Positions 54,472 through 63,919 are shown, numbered from the stretch's first letter. The stretch is DNA of 64,000 nt from Streptomyces griseofuscus (GCF_014673495.1 NZ_CP051006.1:124001-188000); one strand, 5' to 3'. Made by a program: numbers and translations. The notes: generated from the sequence alone by a model not told the origin.

Positions 54472-55164
54472 ATGGAACTGAGGAACGCGGTCGCAGTCGT
54501 CACCGGCGCCAACCGGGGCTTCGGGCGGCACCTGGCCGCCCAGCTCGTCGAGCGCGGCGCGAAGGTGTACGGCGGGGCCCGACGCCCCGAGACAGTCGAC
54601 GTGCCGGGCGTCATCCCGCTGCGGCTGGACGTCACGGACGAGGCGTCGATACGAGAGGCCGCGCGCGTGGCGTCCGACGCGACACTGCTGATCAACAACG
54701 CGGGCATCTCCACCGGCGCGACGCTGACGGGAGGCGACGTGGCTGAGGTGCGCCGGGAGATGGAGACCAACTTCTTCGGCCCGCTCGCCGCGACCCGCGC
54801 CTTCGCCCCCGTCATCGAGGGCAACGGCGGCGGCGCCGTGCTCAACGTCCTGTCCGCCCTGTCCTGGTTCCACCCGGCAGGACTCGGCTCCTACGCCGCG
54901 TCCAAGGCCGCCACTTGGGCGCTGAGCGACGCGACCCGTGAGGAGCTGGCACCGCGCGGGATCACCGTCTCGGCGCTGCACGTCGGCTACATGGACACCG
55001 ACATGGCCGCCGGCGTGCCCGCCGATCAGAAGGTCGCCGCCGCCGACGTCGCGGCCCAGGCCCTGTACGGCATCGAGACCGGCCTGCCCGAGATCCTCGC
55101 CGACGAGACCAGCCGGTACGTCAAGCAGAGCCTGTCCGCGGCACCCCAGCCGAACGCGGACTGA
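54472..55164 (+). CDS. Short-chain dehydrogenase/reductase
   Basis: 230 residues of classical SDR: TGANRGFG at about 12-19, NNAG near 75, Ser in LNVLSALSW and catalytic YAASK near 145. AGGAG is five bases before the ATG; the GTG two codons earlier lies inside that site. First gene of the TetR-controlled operon; it should reduce small carbonyl compounds with NAD(P)H. Confidence 0.92.
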   Translation: MELRNAVAVVTGANRGFGRHLAAQLVERGAKVYGGARRPETVDVPGVIPLRLDVTDEASIREAARVASDATLLINNAGISTGATLTGGDVAEVRREMETNFFGPLAATRAFAPVIEGNGGGAVLNVLSALSWFHPAGLGSYAASKAATWALSDATREELAPRGITVSALHVGYMDTDMAAGVPADQKVAAADVAAQALYGIETGLPEILADETSRYVKQSLSAAPQPNAD

Positions 55165-55221
55165 CGCTCACCCCTCCGCCCCGGCGCGACCACCCTCACA
55201 CCCCTCATGCAAGGACATCTC

Positions 55222-56277
55222 ATGCGCTACACGACCTTCGGCCACCGGACCGGACTGCGCGTCTCCGAGTACGCGCTCGGCACCGCGAATTTCGGCACCG
55301 GCTGGGGCGCAGGCGCCAAGCCCGACGAGGCCCGGCGGATCTTCGACCGGTTCGCCGAGGGCGGCGGCACCTTTCTCGACAGCGCGGACGGCTACCAGTT
55401 CGGCGAGTCTGAGGAACTGACCGGAAAGCTGATCTCCGCCGACCGCGACCACTTCGTCCTGGCCACGAAGTTCACCCTCGGCGCGGCCCCGCAGCCGGAC
55501 ATCTCCAAGACCGGCAACAGCCGCAAGACCATGGTCGCCTCGGTCGAGGCCAGCCTGAAGCGCCTGGGGACCGACTACATCGACCTGTTGTGGGTGCACT
55601 TCCCCGACGAGCTCACTCCGATGGAGGAACTCCTGCGCGGGCTCGACGACCTGGTGAGCGCCGGCAAAATCCACCACGCCGCGCTGTCCAACTTCCCCGC
55701 CTGGCGCGTCTCGCGCGCGGTAACCCTCGCGGACCTGAAGAACTGGGCCCCGATCGTGGGCATCCAGCACGAGTACAGCCTCGTCGAGCGCACCGCCGAC
55801 CGTGAGCTCCTGCCCATGGCCGAGAGCCTCGGGCTCGGCGCAGCCCTGTGGTCCCCGCTCGGCGGCGGACTGCTCACCGGCAAGTACCGCAGCTCCGCCG
55901 AGGGGCGCCTGAGCGACCTGGGCATGGTCATCCACACCGAGAGCACCGGCCAGAAGACCGCCGTCGTCGACGCCGTCCTGGCGATCGCCGAGGAGACCGG
56001 CGTGACGCCCGCCCAGGTGGCGGTGGCCTGGGTGCGCGAGCGCGCCGCCCGCTCCGTTGCCACGCTCGTCCCGATCATCGGCCCGCGCAGTCTCTCCCAG
56101 CTCGACAGCTACCTCGGCGCCCTCGACGTCCAGCTGACCGATGAGCAGTACACCCGCCTGGCCGAGGTCAGCGCGGTGCCGCTCGGCGTGCCCCACGAAG
56201 GGATCGCCGCCACCTTGGACCGCCTCCAGGGAGGCGCCGCCGACCGCGTCACCGCCTCGGTCGTGCCGGTGGCCTGA
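55222..56277 (+). CDS. Aldo/keto reductase
   Basis: 351 residues of the AKR barrel: GTANFGTGWGAG at the start, the catalytic-tetrad region FLDSADGYQFGESEE (Asp, Tyr), ATKF (Lys) and LLWVHFPDE (His), and the NADPH-binding IIGPRSLSQLDSYLGAL near the end. AAGGA precedes the ATG. Second gene of the operon. Likely substrate class: aldehydes or ketones. Confidence 0.92.
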   Translation: MRYTTFGHRTGLRVSEYALGTANFGTGWGAGAKPDEARRIFDRFAEGGGTFLDSADGYQFGESEELTGKLISADRDHFVLATKFTLGAAPQPDISKTGNSRKTMVASVEASLKRLGTDYIDLLWVHFPDELTPMEELLRGLDDLVSAGKIHHAALSNFPAWRVSRAVTLADLKNWAPIVGIQHEYSLVERTADRELLPMAESLGLGAALWSPLGGGLLTGKYRSSAEGRLSDLGMVIHTESTGQKTAVVDAVLAIAEETGVTPAQVAVAWVRERAARSVATLVPIIGPRSLSQLDSYLGALDVQLTDEQYTRLAEVSAVPLGVPHEGIAATLDRLQGGAADRVTASVVPVA

Positions 56278-56412
56278 TGGGTGAACGCGGCTGAGGACGA
56301 GGTGCGCCCGCGCCGCAGCTAGGAGCGCAACACAGCTGTCTCGTACTGGGAGAAGCCCGGGGCGAGCGGAGACCCCGACCTTTCCCGGACGGGAAACGGA
56401 ACGGAGACAACT

Positions 56413-57417
56413 ATGAAAGCTTTCATGGTCGAGAAGTACGGCGACCAGGCCGGGATGCGCGCCGCCGAAGCACCCGACCCCCAGGTGGGCGCCGACGACG
56501 TCCTGGTCAAGATCCACGCGGCGGGCGTCAACCCGCTGGACATGAAGATCCGCAACGGAGACCTCAAGGCGATCCTGCCCTACCGCCTCCCGCTCGTCCT
56601 GGGCAACGACCTCGCCGGGACCGTCGTCCGGGTCGGCCCGTCCGTCGACCGCTTTGCCGTGGGCGACGAGGTCTACGCCCGGCCCCACAAGGACCGCATC
56701 GGCACCTTCGCCGAACTCATCGCCGTCCACCAGGACGACCTGGCGCCCAAACCGGCCACCCTCACCATGGCCGAGGCCGCCTCCCTCCCCCTGGTCGCCC
56801 TCACCGCATGGCAGGCACTGGTCGAGCGGGCCCGCGTGCAGCCGGGCCAGAAGGTCCTCGTCCACGCGGGCGCCGGCGGCCTCGGCTCCATCGCCGTCCA
56901 GCTGGCCAAGGCGCTGGGCGCTCACGTGGCCACCACCGTGAGCACCGCCAAGGTCGACCTGGCCTGGGACCTCGGCGCGGACGTCGTCATCGACTACCGC
57001 ACCCAGGACTTCGAAGAGGTCCTCGACGACTACGACGTCGTACTCGACAGCCTCGGCGGCGAGAACCTCGCCAAGTCGCTGCGCGTTCTCAAGCCCGGCG
57101 GCATGGTCATCAGCGTCGCGGGGCCGCCCGACCCGGCCTTCGCCCGCGAACTGGGTGCGAACCCGATCCTCCGCCTGGCCATGACCGCCCTCAGCTTCAG
57201 AACCCGGCGCAAAGCCAGGCGCCACGGTGTGACGTACTCGTTCCTGTTCATGAAAGCCAGCGGCGACCAACTGCGCGAACTGACCCCCCTCATCGACACC
57301 GGGAAGATCCGCCCCGTCGTCGACCGCGTCTTCCCGTTCGAAGAAACCCTCCAGGCCATGGAATACGTCGAGAGGGGACGGGCAAAGGCCGGCAAAGTCG
57401 TCGTCGCGATGACGTAA
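56413..57417 (+). CDS. NADP-dependent quinone-oxidoreductase-like MDR protein
   Basis: 334 residues: AAGVNPLDMKIRNGDL, VLGNDLAGTVVRVG, VALTAWQALVERARV and the nucleotide loop HAGAGGLGSIAVQLAKALG. It lacks zinc ligands, as in quinone oxidoreductases. It shares the operon with the SDR and AKR genes after a 135-base gap. Expected to reduce quinones or enones. Confidence 0.92.
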   Translation: MKAFMVEKYGDQAGMRAAEAPDPQVGADDVLVKIHAAGVNPLDMKIRNGDLKAILPYRLPLVLGNDLAGTVVRVGPSVDRFAVGDEVYARPHKDRIGTFAELIAVHQDDLAPKPATLTMAEAASLPLVALTAWQALVERARVQPGQKVLVHAGAGGLGSIAVQLAKALGAHVATTVSTAKVDLAWDLGADVVIDYRTQDFEEVLDDYDVVLDSLGGENLAKSLRVLKPGGMVISVAGPPDPAFARELGANPILRLAMTALSFRTRRKARRHGVTYSFLFMKASGDQLRELTPLIDTGKIRPVVDRVFPFEETLQAMEYVERGRAKAGKVVVAMT

Positions 57418-57508
57418 GGGGAAAAAGAGTCCCAGGCGCCAGTCACCTCCGACAGCAACAAGACCCTGCACGCCCCACTCCCCCGCCACACCACCTCAGG
57501 ACCCGGCC

Positions 57509-58372
57509 ATGAGCACACCGTCCAGTTCGCCCGCCCCGATGTCGTACAAGAACACGCCGAACCACTCCGTGTCCGTGCGTGGCGTGACCTTCGCCTACCG
57601 GCGGCTCGGCACGAACGACGGCGTACCCCTGATCCTCCTCAACCACCTGTCCGCAGTCCTTGACAACTGGGATCCCCGCGTCGTCGACGGACTCGCCGCC
57701 CGGCGCCCCGTGATCACCTTCGACAACCGCGGTGTCGGCGCGTCCGGCGGTTCCAGACCCGACACGATCGAGGCGATGGCTCGCGACGCCGTGCTGTTCA
57801 TCCGGGCCCTCGGGTACGACAGAGTCGACCTGCTCGGCCTGTCGATGGGCGGCTTCATCGCCCAGGTCATCGCGGCAGAAGAACCCGATCTTGTACGCAA
57901 GCTCATCCTCGCGGGCACGGGCCCCGCCGGAGGCCCCGGCATCGACAAGGTCACAAGCCTCACCATCAAGGACACCGTCAAGGCAGTCCTGACCCGCAAG
58001 GACCCCAAGCAGTACCTCTTCTTCACCGACACCGCGGGTGGCCGCCGGGCGGCCCACGCCTTCCTGGACCGGCTGAAGGAACGCACGAACGACCGCGACA
58101 AAGCCATCTCGCTCTCATCATTCCGCGCCCAGCTGAAGGCCATCCACCGCTGGGGCCGCCAGGCACCGGCCGATCTGTCGCGCATCCACCAACCGGTCCT
58201 GGTGGCCAACGGCGAGAGCGATCGCATGGTCCCGAGCGTCAACACCGTCGACCTGGCGGCCCGGCTGCCCCAGGGCGAACTGGAACCCCTCTACCCCGAC
58301 GCCGGACACGGAGGGATCTTCCAGCACCACGACAGATTCGTCCCGCGGGCGCTCGAATTCCTGGAACGGTAG
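57509..58372 (+). CDS. Alpha/beta hydrolase
   Basis: 287 residues. Oxyanion-side motif NHLSAVLDNWDP, strand ITFDNRGVGASGG, nucleophile elbow GLSMGG (Ser about 114), acid in ANGESDRMVP and His in DAGHGG. Resembles the esterase/perhydrolase-like members of the family. Last gene of the operon. The substrate is not evident. Confidence 0.92.
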   Translation: MSTPSSSPAPMSYKNTPNHSVSVRGVTFAYRRLGTNDGVPLILLNHLSAVLDNWDPRVVDGLAARRPVITFDNRGVGASGGSRPDTIEAMARDAVLFIRALGYDRVDLLGLSMGGFIAQVIAAEEPDLVRKLILAGTGPAGGPGIDKVTSLTIKDTVKAVLTRKDPKQYLFFTDTAGGRRAAHAFLDRLKERTNDRDKAISLSSFRAQLKAIHRWGRQAPADLSRIHQPVLVANGESDRMVPSVNTVDLAARLPQGELEPLYPDAGHGGIFQHHDRFVPRALEFLER

Positions 58373-58783
58373 CCAGCCGCCGGACAGGTCCATGGCCCCT
58401 GCCCCGCACTCAGCGAGACCGGCACCAGGAAATCCGTCCTCACACATCGCCGCCACTCTGGGAGCCCCACCGACTGCGGCTCGCCTGCTGACCACGGCCG
58501 GACAGCTCGTCACCACCGGCCGTCGGTGAAACCTCCGCCTCGCCGGCACTGGCCCTGGACCGGTCACATCACCCCAGCCCTCGACCGGCTCACCCCCCGT
58601 GCCCGCCCCATCGGATCTTCGGCATGCGCACCCTCAACCCACGGCACGAAAGCGGTCCACCGACTCCGCCGACGAACCGTCATGAAACTTCGAGGCCGAC
58701 GCGCTGCTCGACGGGTCAAGCCCGACACGTCGATTGACCCACGCTAGCTGATCCAGGACGACCACCTCACGCGCCGTCAGAAA
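58373..58783. other. Non-coding stretch before att-like copy 3
   Basis: About 410 bases with no supported gene. It probably holds the end of the operon transcript. Confidence 0.4.
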
Positions 58784-59145
58784 CAGCGTCGAACGAGCGT
58801 CAAGACATTTCCGAACCCGTCCCTGACGGCGTTGAGACAGAGCGTTCTCGACCCACGCCCCACTACGAAACCGCAGGTGAGGCACGTGACGGAAACCGGC
58901 AACATGCTCCACCCGGTGGGCCTACAGAAACAGGTCGGCACAACCCGCCCGCAACCTGGGGAATCAGACAATCAGCAGGTCAGGAGCCCTTTGCTACGGG
59001 CCCAAGAATGGCCACGCACTCCACATGCGAGGTCATCGGAAAGGCGTCGGCCCGGACGGCTGTGCACGAAACAGCAGGTCAGACGCCGTTTTCCGACTCG
59101 ACCAGGGAGACGGACAGGGCTCGGAGCGTCAAAAGAGCGTCACGG
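58784..59145 (-). repeat. Attachment-site-like block, copy 3 (RNA methyltransferase 3' end)
   Basis: Minus strand 59054-58980 encodes DAFPMTSHVECVAILGPVAK and a stop, again a TrmA/RlmD-type C-terminus. CAGGTCA is at both borders. Paired direct repeats lie on both sides: AGCGTCGAACGAGCGTCA (58785) and GAGCGTCAAAAGAGCGTCA (59124). With arms on both sides it resembles the hybrid att site expected between two tandem elements. Confidence 0.7.
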
Positions 59146-59312
59146 TGATGAGTGGATGACGCTGGGGTAGACCGCTGCGAGACCCTATACCGCCGCCATA
59201 ACGGCCGCGGTCGGTAACAGCCTGAGGTACCTGTATGGAGGACCATCGCACGCCAGGTGCGGTCCACTCCCCTAGGTTGGCCTTCCCGTCCACGGACCGC
59301 CGAGGAGCCGAC

Positions 59313-59843
59313 GTGGTGAAGTACGCGTTGACGGAGCCCCAAGTCGATTTGCTCCGCGAGATCGCGGCAGCTTCTAGTGCGATGCCTATCCCACCTGCCC
59401 GGATCCAGACGTCCTGGGCATTGGAACAGCGGGACTTGATCAAGCGAACCTGGCGTGGAAGCGGACACGTCGCCGTCGTCACTGCGGACGGCCGTTACTA
59501 CCTCAAGCACGGCAAGCATCCCCGGCAGGTCCAGGTCGAGAAGGAGCGGCTGGAGGGCGATGCCGCCCAGGCCGCGCGGGCTCCGGCCGACGGAGCCGAG
59601 CTAATCTCCCGTCTGCAGTCGGCCCCGGGGAAGATCGCGGTTCCCGATCCTGCCGCGCAGACCCGGGGTCGATGGCGGGCGGCGTACTACGACGCACTCC
59701 ACCATGGGCACGTACCCACAGGGCACAAGCTGCGGTGGAACGGCCGACAGCGCGGCGACTGCGTCTTCACGCTGATTGACGAGGAGGCCGAGAAGGCCGC
59801 TCAGCCTCTTCCCGTGCCTGCCATCGACGTGCCCGAGACCCTA
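59313..59843 (+). pseudogene. Large unknown gene, piece 1 of 3 (interrupted by IS630)
   Basis: Starts at GTG after GAGGAG and reads KYALTEPQVDLLREIAAAS and VAVVTADGRYYLKHGKHPRQ, then LISRLQSAPGKIAVPDP, up to DVPETL, where the IS630-type element enters. Removing that element and one TA copy puts this piece in frame with piece 2. Function unknown; the start of the protein looks like a small winged-helix segment with a 'wing' hairpin (VTADGRYYL). Confidence 0.8.
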
Positions 59844-60950
59844 GTGTCCTGAGTCTTTGATCCGTCGGCAGTAGCTGGCGAGGGATTCGAGGATTTGATC
59901 GGCGGTCTTGGTCCAGACGTATGGGCGAGGGTTGTCGTTCCAGTCGGCGACCCAGGCCCGGATGTCTCGTTCGAGGGCCTGGACGGAGCGGTGGACGCCG
60001 CGGCGGAGCTTCTTGCTGGTCAGCTCGGCGAACCACCGCTCGACCAGGTTCAGCCAGGACGAGCCGGTGGGTGTGAAATGCAGCTGGAAACGGGGATGGG
60101 CCAGCAGCCACTTCTTGATCGTCTCGGTCTTGTGAGTGGCGTAGTTGTCCAGGACGAGGTGCACCTCCAGGCCGGTCGGGATCTCGCGCTCCAGCTTGGC
60201 CAGGAACTTCTTGAACTCGGCAGTGCGGTGGCGGCGATGCAGTGAGCCGATGACTTTGCCGGTGGCCGTGTTCAGAGCGGCGAACAGCGTCGTGGTGCCC
60301 GCGCGCACGTAATCGTGGCTGGCCCGTTGCGGGACACCGGGCATCATCGGCAGCACAGGCTGAGAGCGGTCCAGTGCCTGGATCTGGGACTTCTCGTCGA
60401 CGCAGAGCACCAGTGCCCTTTCGGGCGGGTCGAGGTAGAGCCCGACCACGTCGTGGACCTTGTCGACGAAGAATGGATCGGTGGACAGCTTGAATGACTC
60501 GGCCCGGTGGGGCTGAAGGCCGAAGGCCCGCCAGACCCGGGAGACGGTGGACTGGGACAGGCCGACCCGCTCGGCCATCGAGCGTGTCGACCAGTGCGTG
60601 GCGTTCTTCGGCTTCGTCTCCAGCGTCATCCGGACCAGCTCGGCGACTTGCTCATCGGTGACCGTCCGCTCCCGGCCCGGGCGGGGCGCGTCACCCAGGC
60701 CGTCCAGCCGGTCTCTGAGGAAACGGCCCCGCCACTTGGATACCGTCTCCGTGGTCACCCCGGCGGCAGCGGCCACCGAACTGGCCGACCGGGGCAGTCC
60801 ATCAGGCTCCATTTCGGCGCACGCCAGCACGATTCGGGCCCTCAACGCCAGAGCCTGCGGCGTCGATTGCCCCCGCACCAACCCACCGAGCACCCGCCGC
60901 TCGTGATCCGACAACACCAACTCGGCCAGTCTCGGCCCAGGACGTCCCAT
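59841..60950 (-). CDS. IS630-family transposase
   Basis: 369 residues. N-terminal helix-turn-helix parts (VAAAAGVTTETVSKWRGRFL; MAERVGLSQSTVSRVWRAFG) and a DDE domain with VLCVDEKSQIQALDR, HLVLDNYATHKT and SSWLNLVERWFAELTSK. The stop codon TAG is completed by the target TA. It appears complete and possibly active. Confidence 0.95.
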   Translation of the reverse strand: MGRPGPRLAELVLSDHERRVLGGLVRGQSTPQALALRARIVLACAEMEPDGLPRSASSVAAAAGVTTETVSKWRGRFLRDRLDGLGDAPRPGRERTVTDEQVAELVRMTLETKPKNATHWSTRSMAERVGLSQSTVSRVWRAFGLQPHRAESFKLSTDPFFVDKVHDVVGLYLDPPERALVLCVDEKSQIQALDRSQPVLPMMPGVPQRASHDYVRAGTTTLFAALNTATGKVIGSLHRRHRTAEFKKFLAKLEREIPTGLEVHLVLDNYATHKTETIKKWLLAHPRFQLHFTPTGSSWLNLVERWFAELTSKKLRRGVHRSVQALERDIRAWVADWNDNPRPYVWTKTADQILESLASYCRRIKDSGH

Positions 60951-60985
60951 GTCCTGACCAACGATGGATCAAGGACTCAGGACAC
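59844..60985 (-). mobile_element. IS630-family insertion sequence
   Basis: 1142 bases with inverted ends beginning GTGTCCTGAGTC, flanked by TA on both sides (59842-59843 and 60986-60987), the target duplication expected for IS630. It carries one intact transposase gene. It interrupts a gene whose reading frame is restored by its removal. Confidence 0.92.
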
Positions 60986-60987
60986 TA

Positions 60988-61133
60988 GATCGACCTCATC
61001 GTCTCGTTCGTGCAACGCGCAAGGCTCTCGGCCGATCCCAGAGGGTGACCGACACCAGGGGCAAGCCGGAAGTCATCCCGCTGTACCTGTCGCGTCCCCT
61101 CGCCGACCGAGCCCTTCGGATCATGCACGCACT
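60988..61133 (+). pseudogene. Large unknown gene, piece 2 of 3 (between two IS elements)
   Basis: Reads DRPHRLVRATRKALGRSQ, then RGKPEVIPLYLSRPLADRAL and RIMHAL, where the second IS enters. The frame is continuous with pieces 1 and 3 once both elements are removed. Confidence 0.8.
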
Positions 61134-61989
61134 GAGGTCTTTCAGCGTTGACGCTCCAGGGTGAGGACGGCGGCGGAGATTGACGACAGGCGGTTGGGGC
61201 TGCAACGGGCCCGGCGGAAGATCCGCCAGGACTTCAGCCTCGCGACGCTTCGTTCGACTGGAGCTCGCGCTGCTGACAGAGCTCGGTTGATTGTCCGTTG
61301 GGTCGGGCTGAGGTCCTGGTGCGGGAGCCGTCTGATCGGTGTGGTCACCCAGTAGCCGGCGCCGAGGACGGGAACGCCTTGGCGTTCGCAGATCCGGATG
61401 ATGCGGTGGGTGCGGGCCGCGGTGAGATCGTGGGTGCGGCCGGGCAGTGCGGGCGAGATCCACAGCAGCTTGCCCGTGGGATCGGCCACGACCTGTACAT
61501 TCACGCCGTGGCGGCGGTGCTTCTGGGAGAAGTCCGCCCGGCTGTCGCCGACCCGGTCGCACTCGGCGAGGGTCCCGTCGAGCAGGACGTGCTCGGGATC
61601 GGTCTCCCGCAGAACTCGCAGCAGGCCGGGCGCCCGGTGGGACAGGTGATCCACGAGGGCCGTCACGTAGGCATGGGCGGTGCCGACGGATATGCCGAAA
61701 CCAGCGGCGATCTGCGCGAGTGGGTCGTGCCGGCGAAGGTAGATCAAGCCGACGAGAGCACGCTGGTGAGGCGGTAGCTTGCAGCGGCGGTCACCCTCAC
61801 GGGTGACGATGAGCATGGTTACCCACTCGACCAGGGCGTGAGGCAGGTCGAGTGCGGCAGGATACGGAACCAACGAGGCTCCTGCGCTGATGAGTTGAGA
61901 CGTCGAACACCTCTCTCAACGGCACAGGAGCCTCGTGCGTTGCGGACGTTGACCTCGTCACCCGATCAGTGGCCACCCTGAAAATGCTC
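61134..61989 (-). mobile_element. IS5-family insertion sequence (second type)
   Basis: 856 bases with imperfect inverted ends GAGGTCTTTCAG and GAGCATTTTCAG and a three-base ACT duplication at the borders. It carries one transposase gene of the DDE_Tnp_4 type. Inserted in the same host gene as the IS630 element, about 150 host bases further on. Confidence 0.85.
61142..61873 (-). CDS. IS5-family transposase (DDE_Tnp_4 type)
   Basis: 243 residues: N-terminal helix-turn-helix ([19 protein letters not shown]), then catalytic Asp in [20 protein letters not shown], second Asp in [15 protein letters not shown], and Glu in [20 protein letters not shown]. Length is normal for this IS5 subgroup. It appears intact. 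Confidence 0.93.
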   Translation of the reverse strand: MVPYPAALDLPHALVEWVTMLIVTREGDRRCKLPPHQRALVGLIYLRRHDPLAQIAAGFGISVGTAHAYVTALVDHLSHRAPGLLRVLRETDPEHVLLDGTLAECDRVGDSRADFSQKHRRHGVNVQVVADPTGKLLWISPALPGRTHDLTAARTHRIIRICERQGVPVLGAGYWVTTPIRRLPHQDLSPTQRTINRALSAARAPVERSVARLKSWRIFRRARCSPNRLSSISAAVLTLERQR

Positions 61990-62767
61990 ACTGTTCACTG
62001 AAGCAGAAAGACGCGGCTACACGGTCGAGGCCCAGAGCGATCTGCAACGCGGTGAAGCCGTACACATGGTCGCGATCGTGATCCGGTGCCGAGCCTTTCA
62101 CCTCGCTCTCACGGAGCGGACGACTAAGGTGCCGCACGACCCGACCCCGCAGGAGCGCCGTCAACAGGAGCGCAATCCCTGGACGCGCCTGCCCAAGTAC
62201 GACGAAGAGTTCAACGGTCGCCTCGCTCTCGGCGCACCCTCCGGGAGCTGGTACCAGCACTCGTACTCGTACAGCGACAGCGCCCGGTGGACATTGGAGT
62301 CACGGCTGGGACACCTACTGCAGGATCTCGAACGCCTTGCGGCGGAAGCCGACCGCCGGGAGCGGGAGAAGGAGCTGCGTGAGGCCGAACAGCGGCGCCG
62401 TTGGTACGCGGCCGTCGCGCGGGCTCGCGAGCAGCAGATCGAGCAGCAGAGGGCGACGATTCTTACCGGGCAGATTCGGGCCTGGCGGCAGGCCGAAGAG
62501 ATCCGCGCCTTCTGCCAGGCAGCCCGCGCCCGAGCAGACGACGCGCCGGTCGCGGCGGACGAGGCGGACTGGCTGGAATGGGCTGAGGTGTACGCGGCGC
62601 AACTCGACCCCATACGGGAACCCTTGCGCACTCCTATGGATCCGCCGGCCGGGCAGGAGGTGCTGCGTGAGCTGGCGAAGATCGACTCCTACGCCTACCC
62701 GTGGCCTTTCGACACCGACGGCCGCTGGACGCTTCCCGACGACCGGCCAACCGACCCACGAACGTGA
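61990..62767 (+). pseudogene. Large unknown gene, piece 3 of 3 (C-terminal part)
   Basis: Continues in frame from piece 2 (HAL-FTEAERRGYTVEAQSD), through NPWTRLPKYDEEFNG and SARWTLESRLGHLLQDLERL, into a charged coiled-coil-like stretch (EADRREREKELREAEQRRR) and a C-terminal DWLEWAEVYAAQLDP block. A 233-residue frame starting near 62066 is open, but it is only the end of the original protein of about 485 residues. A fragment of a second copy lies at 37111-37262. Confidence 0.8.
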
Positions 62768-62830
62768 CCCGGCCCTATCCGACCAGGAAACGACTTCGCC
62801 CTGTCCGTGAAGGGCAGGGCGAAGGAACGT

Positions 62831-63919
62831 TCATGCGGCGATGGTGAGCGGGGTTTCCATGCGTTCCCAAGCTCCAAGGACGGCCTTGTGGGCATCCGGC
62901 TGAAGGTGGGCGTAGCGCTGGGTGGTCTGGAAGCTCTCGTGGCCGAGGAGGTGCTGGACCTCGTAGAGCGAGACTCCCTTCTGGACCAGCCACGAGGCGC
63001 AAGTGTGGCGCATGGAGTGCGGTGGGTAGTGCGGGACGAGCTGCAGTTCACCGTCGTCGCCGAAGTGGTAGGCAGCCTCGACAGCGGGCCACCAGGTCTG
63101 CCGGCGCCAGTTGCTGTCAGCGAGTAGGCGCCCGGAGCGGCCCTTGGTGATGGTCGTGAAGACCACTGCGTCGCGGTCGAGCCGGTGGATGTGGCGTTCG
63201 AGGGCCTCCAAGACGTGGGGCGGGAGCGGGACCTCCCGGCGGCTCTTGGAACTCTTCGGGTACTCCTTGATACCGCTCTTGGTATTGACCTCCACCACGA
63301 ACAGGCGCGAGCGGCGTGTGTCGATGCGGTGGCGGTGCAGGCCGGAGAGCTCGCCCCAGCGCAGTCCGGTGTAGAAGCCGAGCAGGCACATCGTCCGCCA
63401 GACGGGGGCGAGTCCGTCGAGGATGCTCTGCGCCTGGTCGGGCGTGAACCACTGCGGCGGTTTGACCGCGATGGGCGGCAGATCGATGCTGCGGCACGGG
63501 CTCACCGCGATCACATCGTCGTCGACAGCAGCGCGCATGAGGGACGACGTCAGGTTGTAGGCCCGCTTGATCGCGGCAGGGCCTGCGCCCTTCTCGACCA
63601 GGGAGCGGATCCAGCTCTGGACGTCCATGCGGGTGATGGCCCGCATTTCCCAGTCTGCCCAGTACGGCATGACGTGGTTCTTGATGCTGGACCCATCACC
63701 CCGAAGGGTGTGGGGTTCGACGATGCGGGCGTTCCACCACCGGTCGTGCCACTCGCGGAACGTGATCTCGCCGGCCCGCGGGTCGCGCATGCCTCCGCGG
63801 GCGAACTGGGTCTCCAGCTCGATGCCCCAGGCCCGCGCCTGGGCCTTGAGGGGGAAGGATTCGCTGAACCGGTCTCCGGCCCGGTTGCGAACGGTGGCTT
63901 GCCACTTGCCGGACTTCAA
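62831..63919 (-). CDS. int: Tyrosine-family site-specific integrase
   Basis: 362 residues starting at TTG. N-terminal arm/core-binding region (about 1-160), then a catalytic domain with Arg187 (GFYTGLRWGEL), a candidate Lys near 222, His301-x2-Arg304 (PHSMRHTCASWL), His327 (LLGHESF) and nucleophile Tyr336 (QRYAHL). The catalytic set is complete, so it should integrate and excise an element. The first half is nearly identical to the truncated integrase at 38.2-38.7 kb. An excisionase gene should follow just beyond the right edge, by analogy with that copy. Confidence 0.95.
   Translation of the reverse strand: MKSGKWQATVRNRAGDRFSESFPLKAQARAWGIELETQFARGGMRDPRAGEITFREWHDRWWNARIVEPHTLRGDGSSIKNHVMPYWADWEMRAITRMDVQSWIRSLVEKGAGPAAIKRAYNLTSSLMRAAVDDDVIAVSPCRSIDLPPIAVKPPQWFTPDQAQSILDGLAPVWRTMCLLGFYTGLRWGELSGLHRHRIDTRRSRLFVVEVNTKSGIKEYPKSSKSRREVPLPPHVLEALERHIHRLDRDAVVFTTITKGRSGRLLADSNWRRQTWWPAVEAAYHFGDDGELQLVPHYPPHSMRHTCASWLVQKGVSLYEVQHLLGHESFQTTQRYAHLQPDAHKAVLGAWERMETPLTIAA

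Larger units (their letters stand above)
53647..58979. mobile_element. Putative cis-mobilisable segment between att-like copies 2 and 3
   Basis: About 5.3 kb holding only the TetR regulator and its four-gene operon, bordered by direct att-like copies, with no recombinase. Inferred from the borders. Confidence 0.4.

Noticed and set aside
62066..62767. Independent 233-residue gene
   Set aside because: Its frame joins the upstream pieces exactly when the two insertion sequences are removed, so it is the end of a split gene.
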